Notes: a model not told the origin generated them from the sequence alone. DNA of 64,000 nt from Dermatemys mawii (GCA_007922305.1 ML677326.1:59972870-60036869); one strand, 5' to 3'; positions 11,791 to 20,422 are shown, counted from the first letter of the stretch. Numbers and translations are program-made.

Positions 11791-12149
11791 TTAAGTGTTT
11801 GCCACAATATCACATTTCTTAAGGCCGTCCTCCGTTTCCTTTGACTTCATGCTCTTTCAGAATGTAAGGGAAAAGAAGGTAGGACATTGAATGAAAACTG
11901 TTCTGAACAGATAAACATTTTATTAAAGCTAAAGTTAAAATTATGTAATCCATAGGTTGAGAAAGTGTCTGTTCATGTGGGTATAGTGCTTATATTATCC
12001 GCAAATAGTTTGTTTTTAGAAGTCATATGATGCATAGAATACATAATCAGCAATAACATCAAATTTAGGTGAATAAATTTAAGAATACACTTTTGATATT
12101 ATCCAAGTATTTGGGTACATCATTCATGAGAAGTTGTACAGAGGTCATA

Positions 12150-12350
12150 GAATATCAGGGTTAGAAGGGACCTCAGGAGGTCATCTAGTCCAACCCCTTG
12201 CTCAGAGCAGGACCAATCCCCAACTAAATCATCTAACAGATTTTTGCCCCATATCCCTAAATGGCCCCCTCAAGGATTGAACTCACAGCCCTGGGTTTAG
12301 CAGGCCAATGCTCAAACCACTGAGAGAACCCTTGTTTGAGGAAAGCAAAA
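12150..12350 (-). mobile_element. CR1 LINE 3'-end fragment (minus strand)
   Basis: Typical CR1 3'-end wording in reverse orientation: 'agaagggacctcaggaggtc' then 'tagtccaaccccttgctcag', ending 'cactgagagaaccc' near 12331. It stops about 30 bp before the Harbinger element 1 target duplication. Confidence 0.85.
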
Positions 12351-12374
12351 CATATCAATGAGTGGAGATTGTCC

Positions 12375-12379
12375 CTCAG
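12375..12379. repeat. Target site duplication, left (CTCAG)
   Basis: CTCAG directly precedes the left terminus of Harbinger element 1 and is repeated exactly at 16693-16697 after the right terminus. Confidence 0.85.
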
Positions 12380-12425
12380 GGTATGGTTACACTTACAAAA
12401 TTATAGCGCTATTGCTTATAGCGCT
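12380..12425. repeat. Left terminal inverted repeat and subterminal palindromes of element 1
   Basis: GGTATGGTTACACT is followed by two AGCGCT palindromes, at 12402-12412 (TATAGCGCTAT) and 12417-12425. A degenerate GCGTTATAGC lies near 12482. These are plausible binding sites for the element's transposase or Myb-like protein; the role is inferred from position and repetition only. Confidence 0.75.
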
Positions 12426-12746
12426 CGCCTTATACAGCAATAATAATAGTGCTATTGTATGTCCACACTGAGATGCTCCAGCGTTATAGCATGGCCACAT
12501 TTGCGGCACTTAATACGGCATTAAGAGCAGCGCATTAGGGCATGTATCCCACAGTACACCTCTTCCTGATCTGGCGCAATGGCTTGTGGTAGGGGGGGCG
12601 TCACTTGCGGGGCATTCTATATCCTGTTTGAACTACCCATGATGCTTTTTGGCATATCCCAGCAATCCCTGTGTCCTTCCACCTCCGGCACCATCTTTCA
12701 AGGGTTTCAGCAAGGCACGCTCCGTCTTCCATTGTCGAGTGCTGCA

Positions 12747-13988
12747 ATGAATCCAGAACTGCTGAGGAACATGCTGATGACTGTCGCCAGCACATCTCTG
12801 TGTGCAGTGGAGTTATTCCTTGACATGCAGGATGACAGTGATGATTCTGAAGACGAGATCGAAGCGGTGAATGCATTCGACACAAAGCTTCTTGTCTCAT
12901 TAACGGACATGCTCACGGCTGTTGAACGCCGCTTCTGGGCACGGGAAACGAGCACAGAGTGGTGGGATCGCATCGTCATGCAAGTCTTGGAGGACGAGCA
13001 GTGGCTGCAAAACTTTCGAATGAGAAAAGCCACTTTCATGGGACTGTGTGCTGAACTCGCCCCTGCCCTGCGGCGCAAGGACACCAGACTGAGAACTGCC
13101 CTCCCGGTGGAGAAGCGGGTGGCTATCGCGATCTGGAAGCTGGCTACCCCAGACAGCTACCGATCGGTGGCCAACCAGTTTGGGGTTGGAAAGTCGACCG
13201 TTGGAGTTGTGCTGATGCAAGTGTGCAGGGCCATTAATCGCATCCTGCTACGAAAAATCGTGACTCTGGATAACGTGCATGACATCGTGGCTGGCTTTGA
13301 AGAAATGGGTTTCCCTAACTGTGGAGGGGCGATAGATGGGACCCATATACCCATTCTCGCACCCGCCCACCTAGCTGAGGAGTACGTTAACCGAAAGGGG
13401 TACTTCTCCATGGTTCTCCAGGCGCTTGTGGATCACCGTGGGCGTTTTACTGACATTAACGCTGGCTGGTCTGGAAAGGTGCATGACGCACGCATCTTCC
13501 GCAACACCGGCCTGTTCATGAAGCTGCAAGCCGGGACTTTTTTCCCAGACCAGAGGATCCCCGTGGGGGAAGTGGAAATGCCCATAGTGATTCTTGGTGA
13601 CCCTGCTTACCCTTTAATGCCCTGGCTCATGAAACCGTACACAGGGAGCCTGGACAGCAGTCAGGAACGGTTCAACTACAGGCTTAGCCGTTGTCGAATG
13701 ACTGTGGAGTGTGCTTTTGGGCGTCTGAAGGCGCGCTGGCACTGTCTTTATGGGAGGCTAGACTTGGCCAAGGGTAGTATCTCCGCGGTTATTTCCGCAT
13801 GCTGTGCCCTACATAATCTTTGTGAGCGGAAGGGCGAAGGCTTCACTCAGGCATGGTCCTCGGAGGTTCAACGCCTGCAGGCCACATATGCCCAGCCAGA
13901 GAGCAGGGTTCTTGGAGGGGACCAGCGCGAGGCTGTTAGGATCAGGGAAACCTTGAGGGAGCATTTTGAGGCTGAAAGCCAGTTCTAA
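12747..13988 (+). CDS. PIF/Harbinger DDE transposase (HARBI1-like)
   Basis: The uninterrupted frame runs from 12579 (469 codons), but the start at 12747 (MNPELLRN, 413 aa) is preferred because it suits the family length and the upstream codons look like 5' leader. The protein catalyses cut-and-paste transposition as an RNase H-fold DDE enzyme. Counted from the 12747 start, a helix-turn-helix-like segment (SYRSVANQFGVGKSTVG) covers roughly residues 136-153. The likely catalytic residues are Asp197 in AIDGTHI, Asp285 in ILGDPAYPL and Glu321 in MTVECAFGRLK; ARWHCL and CALHNLCER follow. All expected motifs are present with no stop or frameshift. Known Harbinger transposases need a Myb-like partner for nuclear entry and end recognition, and this element encodes one convergently. 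Homologous remnants are at 21220-21655 and 27120-28000. Confidence 0.95.
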   Translation: MNPELLRNMLMTVASTSLCAVELFLDMQDDSDDSEDEIEAVNAFDTKLLVSLTDMLTAVERRFWARETSTEWWDRIVMQVLEDEQWLQNFRMRKATFMGLCAELAPALRRKDTRLRTALPVEKRVAIAIWKLATPDSYRSVANQFGVGKSTVGVVLMQVCRAINRILLRKIVTLDNVHDIVAGFEEMGFPNCGGAIDGTHIPILAPAHLAEEYVNRKGYFSMVLQALVDHRGRFTDINAGWSGKVHDARIFRNTGLFMKLQAGTFFPDQRIPVGEVEMPIVILGDPAYPLMPWLMKPYTGSLDSSQERFNYRLSRCRMTVECAFGRLKARWHCLYGRLDLAKGSISAVISACCALHNLCERKGEGFTQAWSSEVQRLQATYAQPESRVLGGDQREAVRIRETLREHFEAESQF

Positions 13989-14079
13989 AGTGAGGTGCAG
14001 ATGGAGGGAGGGAGGGAGCATTCTTTTAACAGGAACAGGCATTTGCTTTTCTGTAGCCTGTAATAATGTATGTACACTT

Positions 14080-14099
14080 AATAAAGAAACCAATTTATT
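14080..14099. terminator. Convergent poly(A) signals between transposase and Myb-like genes
   Basis: AATAAA on the + strand at 14080-14085 would serve the transposase, 92 bases after its stop. TTTATT at 14094-14099 is AATAAA on the - strand and would serve the Myb-like gene. The two signals are only 8 bases apart. Element 3 has the same layout at 26540-26573. Confidence 0.75.
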
Positions 14100-14349
14100 A
14101 AGAAGACAATTCATGTATTGAACAGGTACTTCGGTTGCTGAAAGAAAATATTGTGATGCATGAGGGGGAAGGCAGGGGAGGTGCAATGGGGGTGTCGTGG
14201 GGTCAGTCAGAGATCGGAGTATGTCCGGGTCTCTGAGTCTCCAGTGCCCTCACAGTGGCCATGTCCCCCGAATCCCATTTGCGGAGGGCAGTAAGGCATG
14301 TTATTAGGGGTTGACTGCAGTGGATAATGGTCTGGGGTCTGGGGGTTGT

Positions 14350-14774
14350 TCAGTGAAGACAGAGGGGTTGGAGGCAGCTGTGGATGGTGATAACCATTTG
14401 GCTGATGATAGTGGCCTGGAGGGTACAGAGGCAAAGAAGGGGAAGGGAGTTGGGGCAAACGATAATTGGGGTGGTGGGTGCGGAGCTTCTCCTCCTGAAG
14501 GGTGACAAGCCCTGCATAGTCTGCAGTTGAAGCTGCAGTAATGAGAGCAGCTTGTCGGTGCTTTTCCGGCGGTGAATCGCGTTCTCCTTCCGCGCCTTCT
14601 CCCTCAACTTGCTCTCATTCTCCCTCCACCTCTGTGCAACTCGATTCTCCGTTACAGCCTGTTGCATTACTTGCTGTACAAGATCCTCTTTGCTCCTTCG
14701 TGGCCGCTTCCTCAGTCGCCTGAGCCTCTCAGCTGTTGATAAGAGCGATGGCGAAGGGGTGAAGGACGACCCTT
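14350..14774 (-). CDS. Harbinger Myb/SANT-like protein, exon 2 (coiled-coil C-terminus)
   Basis: The exon follows an acceptor TATTTTAG on the - strand (bases 14780-14775) and opens within a split Glu codon. It encodes STAERLRRLRKRPRRSKEDL, a basic, probably nuclear-targeting stretch, then a charged helical region rich in R, E, K and Q and a Leu/Gln-rich segment. Joined to exon 1 (15694-16240) the frame is continuous: 547 + 425 = 972 nt, 323 residues. Element 2 has the matching exon at 20423 (AAEWLHRIRKWSRRTKEDI), which supports both the frame and the acceptor. In known Harbinger systems this partner binds DNA and brings transposase to the ends. Confidence 0.85.
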
Positions 14775-14897
14775 CTAAAATAAAAAGATACATTTCACAG
14801 TGGTTCCCTTGTAAAGAGCAGACATGCCTATCATTCCCCTGCATTCCCCGTTTGCCTGTCCCGCAGACAGCACAGATACAGCAACGGAGCCCCTGCC

Positions 14898-15429
14898 ATG
14901 GTGAGTGGACTCCAGAGGCAAGGGAAATGATTTTTTCCCTGCCCTGAAAAGCTGTGGCGGGGGAGGGGGTGGGGAGTGCCGGTACGTTGCAGGAGCCACA
15001 GTGTGAGCAGCAGGCAGGGGGAAGGATTTCTTCCCTGCCCTGAAAAGCTGTGGCGGGGGAGGGGGTGGGGAGTGCCGGGAAGTGGCAGGAGCCCTAGTCT
15101 GAACACTGTTCCAACATTCTCCGTAGGTGTTTGTCCTGGAAGATATCTCGTTGCTTCGAGTCACTGAGGAGCAAAGGGAAGGGATTTTATTAAGATGCGG
15201 CTTCCGCCCAGGGCCATATGCAGCGTGCCTATGTGCAGCAATGCTCCCCCCACCCATTGTAGCACAGTGGCAGGGACTAGTGACCGTGACCGGGACGGGG
15301 ACCACGCTGGCTCTCCCGGGAAACCTGCGCAGGCGCATTGCAAGTGCTCTTATTGAGACCTTTGAAGAGATTACTGATGATGACTACCGCGAGGTGATAG
15401 ACTACATCAATGCTCTGTTCCACATGTAG
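14898..15429 (+). CDS. Nested third Harbinger gene (ORF3), intact copy
   Basis: Proposed two-exon gene lying inside the Myb-like gene's intron on the opposite strand. Exon 1 ends with ATG at 14898-14900 immediately followed by the donor GTGAGT; exon 2 starts after CTCCGTAG at 15127 and runs open to a stop at 15427-15429. The join is in phase and gives 101 residues beginning M-V-F-V-L-E-D-I and ending INALFHM. Acidic, probably helical; no signal peptide, membrane segment or known catalytic motif seen. Elements 2 and 3 hold homologous exons at the same place with the same acceptor position, and element 2 also has the ATG|GTGAGT junction. The shared motif is [L/M]-E-D-I, 17 residues, then G-[F/W]-R-P-x-x-Y-x-A (less well kept in element 2). 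I do not recognise the protein. The 15127-15429 frame also begins with GTG, so an unspliced model cannot be excluded. Confidence 0.65.
14936..15085. repeat. 95-bp tandem duplication in the ORF3/Myb intron
   Basis: The segment beginning 'gccctgaaaagctgtggcgg' at 14941 recurs at 15036, a period of 95 bp. Subtracting one unit from the 226-nt ORF3 intron gives about 131 nt, close to the 137 nt in element 2, so the duplication probably arose in the element 1 lineage. Confidence 0.85.
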
Positions 15430-15444
15430 GCAAGCATGCAAGCA

Positions 15445-15843
15445 TCCCCTTCCACCCCAAGCTGCCTGCCTTCCCCATAGAAAAGCAGCTTTACCTCCGC
15501 AATGCACTGCTGAGCTGGCCCCTGCAACCGCCGGACGCTGTGGCTGGCCGCCCTCCTCCTGACTTTAGAGGAGAGCTCCTGGCTGCATGCCTCCCTGCCC
15601 TCCTCCTGGTTTGAACAGAGCTCCAGGTGGAATGCCCCCCTCATCCCTTTCCACCCCAAGCTGCCAGCCTTCCCCATAGAAAAGCAGCTTTACCTCCGCA
15701 ATCCGCTGCTGAGCTGGCCCCTGCAACCGCCGGACGCTGTGGCTGGCTGCCCTCCTGGGCTGAGAAGAGCTCCTGGCTGCATGCGTCCAGGGACTCCTCC
15801 GTGCCCTGGATCGCTGCTGCCTCATCCTCATCCTCCTCCTCTT
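15445..15843. repeat. About 200-bp tandem duplication covering the Myb exon 1 end
   Basis: Sequence from 15445 ('catccccttccaccccaagc') recurs at 15644 with a period of about 199 bp and high identity, including the splice-donor context of Myb exon 1. The functional donor at 15693/15692 therefore has a decoy at 15494/15493 in the downstream copy. Confidence 0.85.
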
Positions 15844-16240
15844 CTTCATCCTCCTGCTCTTGGTCCTCCTCCTCACCCCCCCCTTCACTGGTGGGCTGGG
15901 AAGTGTCCGTGGTGGTCGATGGAGTGACCGTGGGATCACCACCAAGTATCGCGTGCAGCTCCTTATAAAATCTGCAAGTCACCGGGGCTGCCCCGGAGCG
16001 TCCGTTTGCCTCGCGGGCTTTGCGATATGCATTCCTAAGCTCCTTTACCTTAACACGGCACTGCAGAGTGTCCCGCTCATGGCCTCTTTCTGCCAAGGCC
16101 CGTGATATCTGCCCATAGGTGTCAAAATTCCTGCGGCTAGACCGCAGCTGAGACTGAACAGCCTCTTCTCCCCAACAGCTGATGAGGTCCAGCACCTCAC
16201 TATTGCTCCATGCTGGGGATCGCCTATTGCGAGGAGGCAT
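15694..16240 (-). CDS. Harbinger Myb/SANT-like DNA-binding protein, exon 1
   Basis: The start at 16240 (MPPRNRRSPAWSN) is preferred because element 2 begins MPPCTRRSPVWSK at the same point; an in-frame ATG lies 15 bases upstream. Residues about 10-100 form the Myb/SANT-like trihelix domain: AWSNSEVLDLISCWGEEAVQ, then NFDTYGQISRALAERGHERD, then a VKVKELRNAYRKAREAN helix and TCRFYKELHAILGG. A long Glu/Asp run and a serine-rich tail with S-Q-E-L-F-S follow. The donor is GGAG|GTAAAG. Reading past the donor meets a stop at 15641, so splicing to 14774 is needed to reach the conserved basic C-terminus. It is convergent with the transposase. Confidence 0.88.
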
Positions 16241-16518
16241 GGCACGTGGAGTCATGATGATCAATCAGAATGATCACCTGCAACGATTCCCTGAGACCAC
16301 GCCACGCAATCAATCAGATCAATGAGAATGATCACCTGGCTGGAGCAAACAGGAAGGGGATTTTCAAATTTCCCTGGAACTTTAAAGGGCGGGTCTGACG
16401 TGTGGTCACCTGAGGACAGGACAAAAGAGTTTGCAAGTGATGACCAGAGTGGCTCGAACGGGAATTATGGGACAGGCTGGAGGCCAATTAATGCGCAGTG
16501 GGTGTCCACATTCTTCCT

Positions 16519-16692
16519 GTAGCGCTACAGCAGGTGCGCTACAGCCCTTATTCCCCATGAGGAGGTGGATTAATAATAGCGCTATAACTCCGCGGTTATA
16601 GCGCTATTAGTGCCTTGCCAGTGTGGACGGGGAGTAGGTTATAGCGCTCGTGGGGGCTTTATAGCGCTATAAAGTGCCAGTGTAACCATGGC
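16519..16692. repeat. Right terminal inverted repeat and AGCGCT palindrome array of element 1
   Basis: The right end carries AGCGCT palindromes at about 16519-16528, 16575-16586, 16596-16609, 16640-16649 and 16659-16672, most within an extended TATAGCGCTATA, and finishes AGTGTAACCATGGC. The left end has two. The array is asymmetric, denser at the Myb-gene end. Confidence 0.8.
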
Positions 16693-17138
16693 CTCAGTAA
16701 TTGAGAATTAAGGTAGGTTGTCCATTACTTCTGCTGAATGCCACTCTGTGGCTATTGTATGGTTGAGTCACTGTCTGAGTTAATGTGAAAATGCCATCGA
16801 GCTGAATAGAATTGGCATATATGAATGGAGAATCTGGAAGGGAAACCCAGGGTATATCTATGCAGCAAAAGAAAAATCCTGCAGGATGGGGAGGGTCCCA
16901 GAGCCTGCACTCCAGCCTGAGCCTTGACGTCTCCACAGCAACGAACTAGCAGGTTTTTCTTTAAAGGAGGTTGACCAAATGAACGCAGCATGATCACAGC
17001 AATAGACAAAGGAACGGGTGCCAAGTATTTTGTGACAGGTTAGGTGATAAGCTCTGGAAAATCAAATCAAGACCCATTTTAAAAAGAGAACTTTTTCTCC
17101 ATGATTTAGTCCCACATGTTGTATTTAAATTGTCTTAG
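16693..17138. other. NAF1 intron with CTCAG duplication and a possible MITE trace
   Basis: Starts with the right CTCAG duplication of element 1. The segment near 16853-16930 ('gtatatctatgcagcaaaag' onward) recalls a Harbinger MITE end but has no partner. CTTAG at 17134-17138 belongs to the next MITE. Confidence 0.5.
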
Positions 17139-17394
17139 GCCTTGTCTACACTGCCACTTTACAATGCTGAAACTTTCTTGCTCAGGGGTATGAACCCTCC
17201 GCCCCGCCCCCCCAAGCGATGCAAGTGTCAGCGCTGTAATGTGGCAGCGTAGAGAGTGCACAAGCGCTGGAAGCTACTCACCTCGTGGGGGTGGTATTTT
17301 TAAAACTCTCTTTCCCAGCACTGGTGCTGCGACTACACAGACACCTTAAAGCACTGCTACAGCAGAGCTTTAACATTGGTAGTGAAGACATGCC
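17139..17394. mobile_element. Harbinger-type MITE, 256 bp, with perfect CTTAG duplication
   Basis: Left end GCCTTGTCTACACTG, right end AGTGAAGACATGCC, and CTTAG on both sides (17134-17138 and 17395-17399). No coding capacity. The interior has the GC-rich wording and central 'gtgggggtggtatttttaaa' seen in related turtle-type MITEs. Confidence 0.85.
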
Positions 17395-17399
17395 CTTAG

Positions 17400-18385
17400 A
17401 AGGTATATAGGATGGTGAAGAAAAGCCTTCAACATTTTAGCAATGCCAGTCAGAATACTTTTCCCTCTCTCCTTCAGTATATGGTGATAGAGAAAGAACC
17501 TTGTGTTTCTCCCACAGTGCTTGCACTAGGCATTTGTTAATCCTTTTCACATTTTTTATTATTTTGTTTCTGGCGCTTTGACCCAGGTATTGGTTGCCAG
17601 TGCCAGCAGCCATAGGATAGAGTATGACTAAAGAGCAGAAGTGTTTCGGATATTGCTGTGGTTGCAGGGTGAGATTGTGCAGATGGATTGTGAAGTATAG
17701 TAGACAAAAGAAAGATACAGTCAGTATATATTAAAGGGATATTTCAGGTCCATATAGGTCCCCACGTGTAGATCTTGTGAAATCATATTTCTGTAGCACA
17801 TGACATTAAAAGAAATGTTTCTATGGAATCTTGTTTAAAAAATTAACTTAAAGCTTATTTGTGGGAGCACATTATTCCTTTACAAATATTTCAGACCTAA
17901 TTGTTGCAGAAGCCTATTACCTTTTGAGAACCAGGAATTGACACTTATTTTAAACAACCCTGAAATTGATTAGTAGTTTCTTTGAGTGAAATCCAAAAAA
18001 TAAATTAGATCACTTTAATTTATTTGAATCTACATTTTTGTTGGTGATATAGATAAGGAAATCTGCTATGATTTTTCTTTTTAAACTAGTTTGAACCTGA
18101 CAACCTCTCTTATTTGGAACCAAATTGAAACTATGACAGAAGTTACTGGGAGAAAGGAAGGAGCTGTTCACGCAGTCCCCTTGCTTTTTCTAGCTGTTCA
18201 AAGTAGTCAAAATGAATCTTGGGAGGAAGTTGAGTTCAATTGTCCTCGCTTGGAAGGATAGTCACTGTGATACAGACCCTCTGGAAGGAAGGAAAAGAAA
18301 TAAAATAGGACCTAATCTCTCTCCCTTAATCGTTTATTTTCTGAGGATAACTTAAATTGTCTACATGAAATTTTGAGAGACTGAG
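17400..18385. other. NAF1 intron, no recognisable feature
   Basis: AT-rich intron; nothing identified apart from CTGAG at 18381-18385, which borders the next MITE. Confidence 0.4.
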
Positions 18386-18677
18386 GTTATGTCTACACTC
18401 ACTCTTGTTGGTATGACTTATGTCAGGAGTGTGAAAAAAACATACCTCTGAGAGAGCTACATTACACTGACACACTTGCTGGTATGGACAGCACTATGTC
18501 AGCAGGAGATACTCTCCCGCCAATGTAGTTGTTGCCACCGCTCTTTGGGGGTGGTTTAATTATATGGATGGGAGTGCTCTCTCTTCTTGGCATACAGTGG
18601 CTACCTGGGAGATCTTACAATGGTGAAGCTGCATCTGTACAGCCATGCCACTGTAAGCTCTCTAGTGTAGACATGGC
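18386..18677. mobile_element. Harbinger-type MITE, 292 bp
   Basis: Ends GTTATGTCTACACTC and TAGTGTAGACATGGC are inverted repeats. Flanks are CTGAG (left) and CTGTC (right), a decayed 5-bp duplication. No coding capacity. Confidence 0.75.
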
Positions 18678-19161
18678 CTGTCTTTAAAATTTTGGCTTAA
18701 GTTTATAGTCCTTGTGGCTTCAAAGGAACTTTTCAAATGTAAACCAATGCAGGGGTGGGTGGTGTATTCCTGAGGCCCTGTCTACACTGGCAAGTTTTTG
18801 CGCAGTAAATCGGTTTTCTGCACTATAACTCCCGAGGTGTACACACCACTATGTCACTTTAGTGAGCAGAAACTGCGCTGTTGTAGCACTTTAAAAAAAA
18901 CCACCCCAATGAGAGGTCTACAGCTTAGAAAGCTGGGGCTGCAGTGCCACTGTAGACATCCTGGTTAATTAAAATGCTGTGATTGGTCTCCGGGAGGTGC
19001 CTGTTCTTTCCTCTCTGATCATTGGTTTGAACTCTATTACCATGCCCTCAGGAGACCAACAATCATCCCCACCCCGGTAAATTCCTTTGGAATTTTGAAA
19101 GTCCCCTTCCTGTTTGCCCGGTGATGCGTGCAGCGGTCTCAGTGCATGTTTGCAGGTGGCC

Positions 19162-19693
19162 ATGCCTCCATGCACCAGGCGATCACCAGTTTGGAGCAAA
19201 GTCGAGCTTCTGGACCTCATCAGCATTCGGGGAGAGGAAGCTGTTGAGTCCCAGCTGCACTCCAGCTGTAGGAATTATTATACCTATGGACAGATTTTAC
19301 AATGCATGATAGAAAGGGGCCGTGACCAGGACACATTGCAGTGCAGGGTCAAAGTGAAGAAGCTGTGGAATGCCTGCCACAAGGTGCACGGGAGGCAAAC
19401 TGCTGCTATGGTGCTGTGCCACAAGCTGTTGGTTCTTCAAAGAGTTGGACACAATACTCAGCGACAACCCCACCTCCACTGTGAGAACCACTGTGGATAC
19501 TTCGGTGGCTTGCATGTGGACAGAGCCAGGAGGAGGAAATCTTGGACGAGGATGTGGAGAGGGGACCCAGAGGCACAGGATGACTTGGAGATCAGAGATG
19601 CATGTAGCCAGGAGCTGTTTTCTACCCTGGAGGAAGCTAGCCAGTCATAGCTGTCCGACATTGGCAAAGCGCAAACAGGAGAGGAGGCCCCTG
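19162..19693 (+). pseudogene. Myb/SANT-like protein of element 2, exon 1, decayed
   Basis: Starts MPPCTRRSPVWSKVELLDLI and keeps the first Myb-like helices (NYYTYGQILQCMIERGRDQD, VKVKKLWNACHK). It then shifts frame: the FKELDTILSDNPTS piece is in another phase. The donor context has changed from the GTAAGT kept in element 4 to GGAAGT at 19694. Order and spacing match element 1 exon 1. Confidence 0.85.
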
Positions 19694-19780
19694 GGAAGTG
19701 GATTTGATTTTGGGAATTGCTGAAGTGAGTTGTTGTGGGCAGGAGGGTTGCAGAAAGCAGGCTTGTCTCCCTCCACATGC

Positions 19781-20234
19781 CTAGTCTGAGCAGCAGAACA
19801 GGCTGTTGATTGACTCCCTCACTTCAAGGGAATCTCCCCCAGATCTCCAGGAAACTGCCCAGTATCTCCATGAGAATCTGCTGCCGCAGGTTCTTCGGCA
19901 GAGTTGCTTTTTTCTTGCCCCCTTAAGGGTACCTTTCCTGCGCAACTGTGTTGTCATCGGGGGAGAGGGGTGACCATTTCTGCACACAGGCTAGCCACTT
20001 GGGGGCCACGGCAGAAGCCACAGTCTTGGAGAAGACCCTTCCTTGATTTTCTGCTCACTCTCAGCAGTGAGATGTCTTCCATAATGATCACAGCCTGTGG
20101 AAAGTGTGGGGACAGGAATGATTATCAGTCCTTCCCCTCTCCCCCAAGTGCTGACTCTCCCCAAGAGTTATCTGTGCAGTGTACAGCAAGGTTGGGGAAG
20201 GGTGATTTGCTCTGTCCCAGCAGCTACTCACCAT
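19781..20234 (-). pseudogene. Nested ORF3 remnant of element 2
   Basis: On the - strand, ATG at 20234-20232 is followed at once by GTGAGT, and after a 137-nt intron the exon opens after TTTCCACAG at 20094 with A-V-I-I-M-E-D-I-S-L-L. The first 35 codons from E-D-I align without gaps to element 1 (21 identical residues, 13 of them with different but synonymous codons, counted by hand). A stop (TGA) then interrupts the frame; the C-terminal part, matching LPxNLRxxI and ending S-I-N-S-L-F, is in shifted frames. So it is a dead copy of the gene at 14898-15429. Confidence 0.65.
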
Positions 20235-20422
20235 TTTGGGGATCTTGTGGCTCGTGTGCTTATCTGGGTCAGCCAGTTAATCACAGGTGCATGAGTACTG
20301 GTTGTGTTTTAAATCACTGAATTAGTGTTCTCTGTGTTGCAAACAATACTGCTTCTGTAAAATGTTGTGTTTAAACTTCACAGAGATGACTTTGGGAGCC
20401 TAGCCTTTCTCTTTGTTATCAG

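Larger units (their letters stand above)
12380..16692 (+). mobile_element. PIF/Harbinger transposon, apparently complete (element 1)
   Basis: This 4313-bp element starts GGTATGGTTACACT and ends with the inverse, AGTGTAACCATGGC (12 of 14 bases match). It is flanked by a perfect 5-bp CTCAG duplication. It carries an open DDE transposase on the + strand, a convergent two-exon Myb/SANT-like gene on the - strand, and a nested third gene inside the Myb intron on the + strand. Subterminal regions hold repeated TATAGCGCTATA palindromes. Its GC-rich interior contrasts with the AT-rich host intron. The open frames and intact ends suggest a fairly young insertion. Confidence 0.93.

Noticed and set aside
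14775..15338. 187-codon frame on the - strand within the Myb intron
   Set aside because: It overlaps the proposed nested gene on the other strand. Its similarity to element 2 is explained by the opposite frame, where changes are mostly silent, and part of it is the 95-bp duplication.
15627..15968. Serine-rich frames on the + strand
   Set aside because: They are the reverse complement of the Glu/Asp run of the Myb-like protein.
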